64,000 nucleotides of DNA from Piezodorus guildinii (Eukaryota > Arthropoda > Insecta > Hemiptera > Pentatomidae): NCBI GenBank assembly GCA_023052935.1, contig CM041294.1:23274635-23338634 (forward strand), written 5' to 3'. Below are positions 63,778 through 64,000 of the stretch, piece by piece. The translations under genes were made by a program, and so were the position numbers. Each line of letters begins with the position of its first letter. The first letter of the stretch is position 1. The notes below the pieces were generated by a model, which was not told the DNA's origin, did no database searches, and saw only the letters and a list, made by a program, of their open reading frames with translations.

Positions 63778-64000
63778 CTGGATTCGAATTAGCCCCGTAT
63801 AACTTTGAGCTCTCCTAGACGAAAACGACTTGACCCCTCGGTCACTAGGACTAATTGACCATTAAATAGTCCGGATCGGAGCTGGATATAACCTTTCTGA
63901 TAAACAAATATTTCAACAGTTGAACAATCGTTTAAGACAGACACGGGTACTGGTTATCGATTCCCGCAGACGATATCCACCCGGATGATATTGGAGCGCC
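63778..64000. other. Unassigned right edge
   Basis: More balanced composition. The reverse strand around the TSD, with CCAGTCTGAGCGGG and TTCGAATCC-like bases, hints at a SINE or tRNA-related sequence, too incomplete to call. Confidence 0.25.

Overview
This 64 kb window is AT-rich nuclear DNA from an animal, most likely an arthropod. That reading rests on the repeat content: jockey-clade non-LTR retrotransposons with an ORF1 carrying CCHC knuckles, several mariner families, RTE-type fragments, Penelope-like (PLE) remnants with hammerhead motifs, tRNA-derived SINEs and an hAT-type MITE. I could not name the species. No complete host gene is visible. The window looks like intergenic DNA or the inside of a long intron that has taken repeated insertions.

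Layout. 0.5-2.0 kb: a rearranged mariner with an ~0.83 kb repeat (called R here) inside its right end. 3.1-4.2 kb: a 5'-truncated PLE keeping the end of its GIY-YIG endonuclease and hammerhead-like motifs in inverted terminal arms. 4.9-12.2 kb: a three-level nest, R interrupted by a truncated jockey (jockey-A), itself interrupted by a full-length jockey on the other strand (jockey-B); both junction pairs keep target-site duplications (TSDs). 12.6-18.6 kb: a jockey fragment, three internally deleted mariners and a SINE. 19.5-24.0 kb: a second full-length jockey with intact ORF2. 24.1-28.3 kb: an old jockey pierced by an RTE fragment, two more RTE-type pieces and a fourth mariner. 29-33 kb: SINEs, PLE-type motifs and an RTE-type insertion with a 15 bp TSD. 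33.16-33.37 kb: a GC-rich block with splice-like borders, the best candidate host exon. 33.4-38 kb: a very AT-rich desert. 38.4-47.8 kb: two fold-back elements with hammerhead-like motifs, jockey fragments, SINEs and R copies. 48.6-54.1 kb: GC-richer unique islands that could be regulatory, and two inverted-repeat MITEs. 54.2-59.8 kb: an R copy followed by a third full-length jockey, with intact ORF1 and broken ORF2. 59.8-64 kb: AT-rich DNA, a SINE, a solo PLE end and a truncated jockey.

Working together: the jockey elements encode an RNA-binding ORF1 protein and an endonuclease/reverse transcriptase ORF2 for target-primed insertion. No single copy has both ORFs intact, but together they hold an intact version of each. 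The SINEs, R copies and deleted mariners encode no complete protein and would depend on enzymes supplied elsewhere. The main points for a second look are the R family, the repeated hammerhead-like motifs, the ORF1-stop/ORF2-start abutment shared by three jockeys, and the candidate exon at 33.2 kb.
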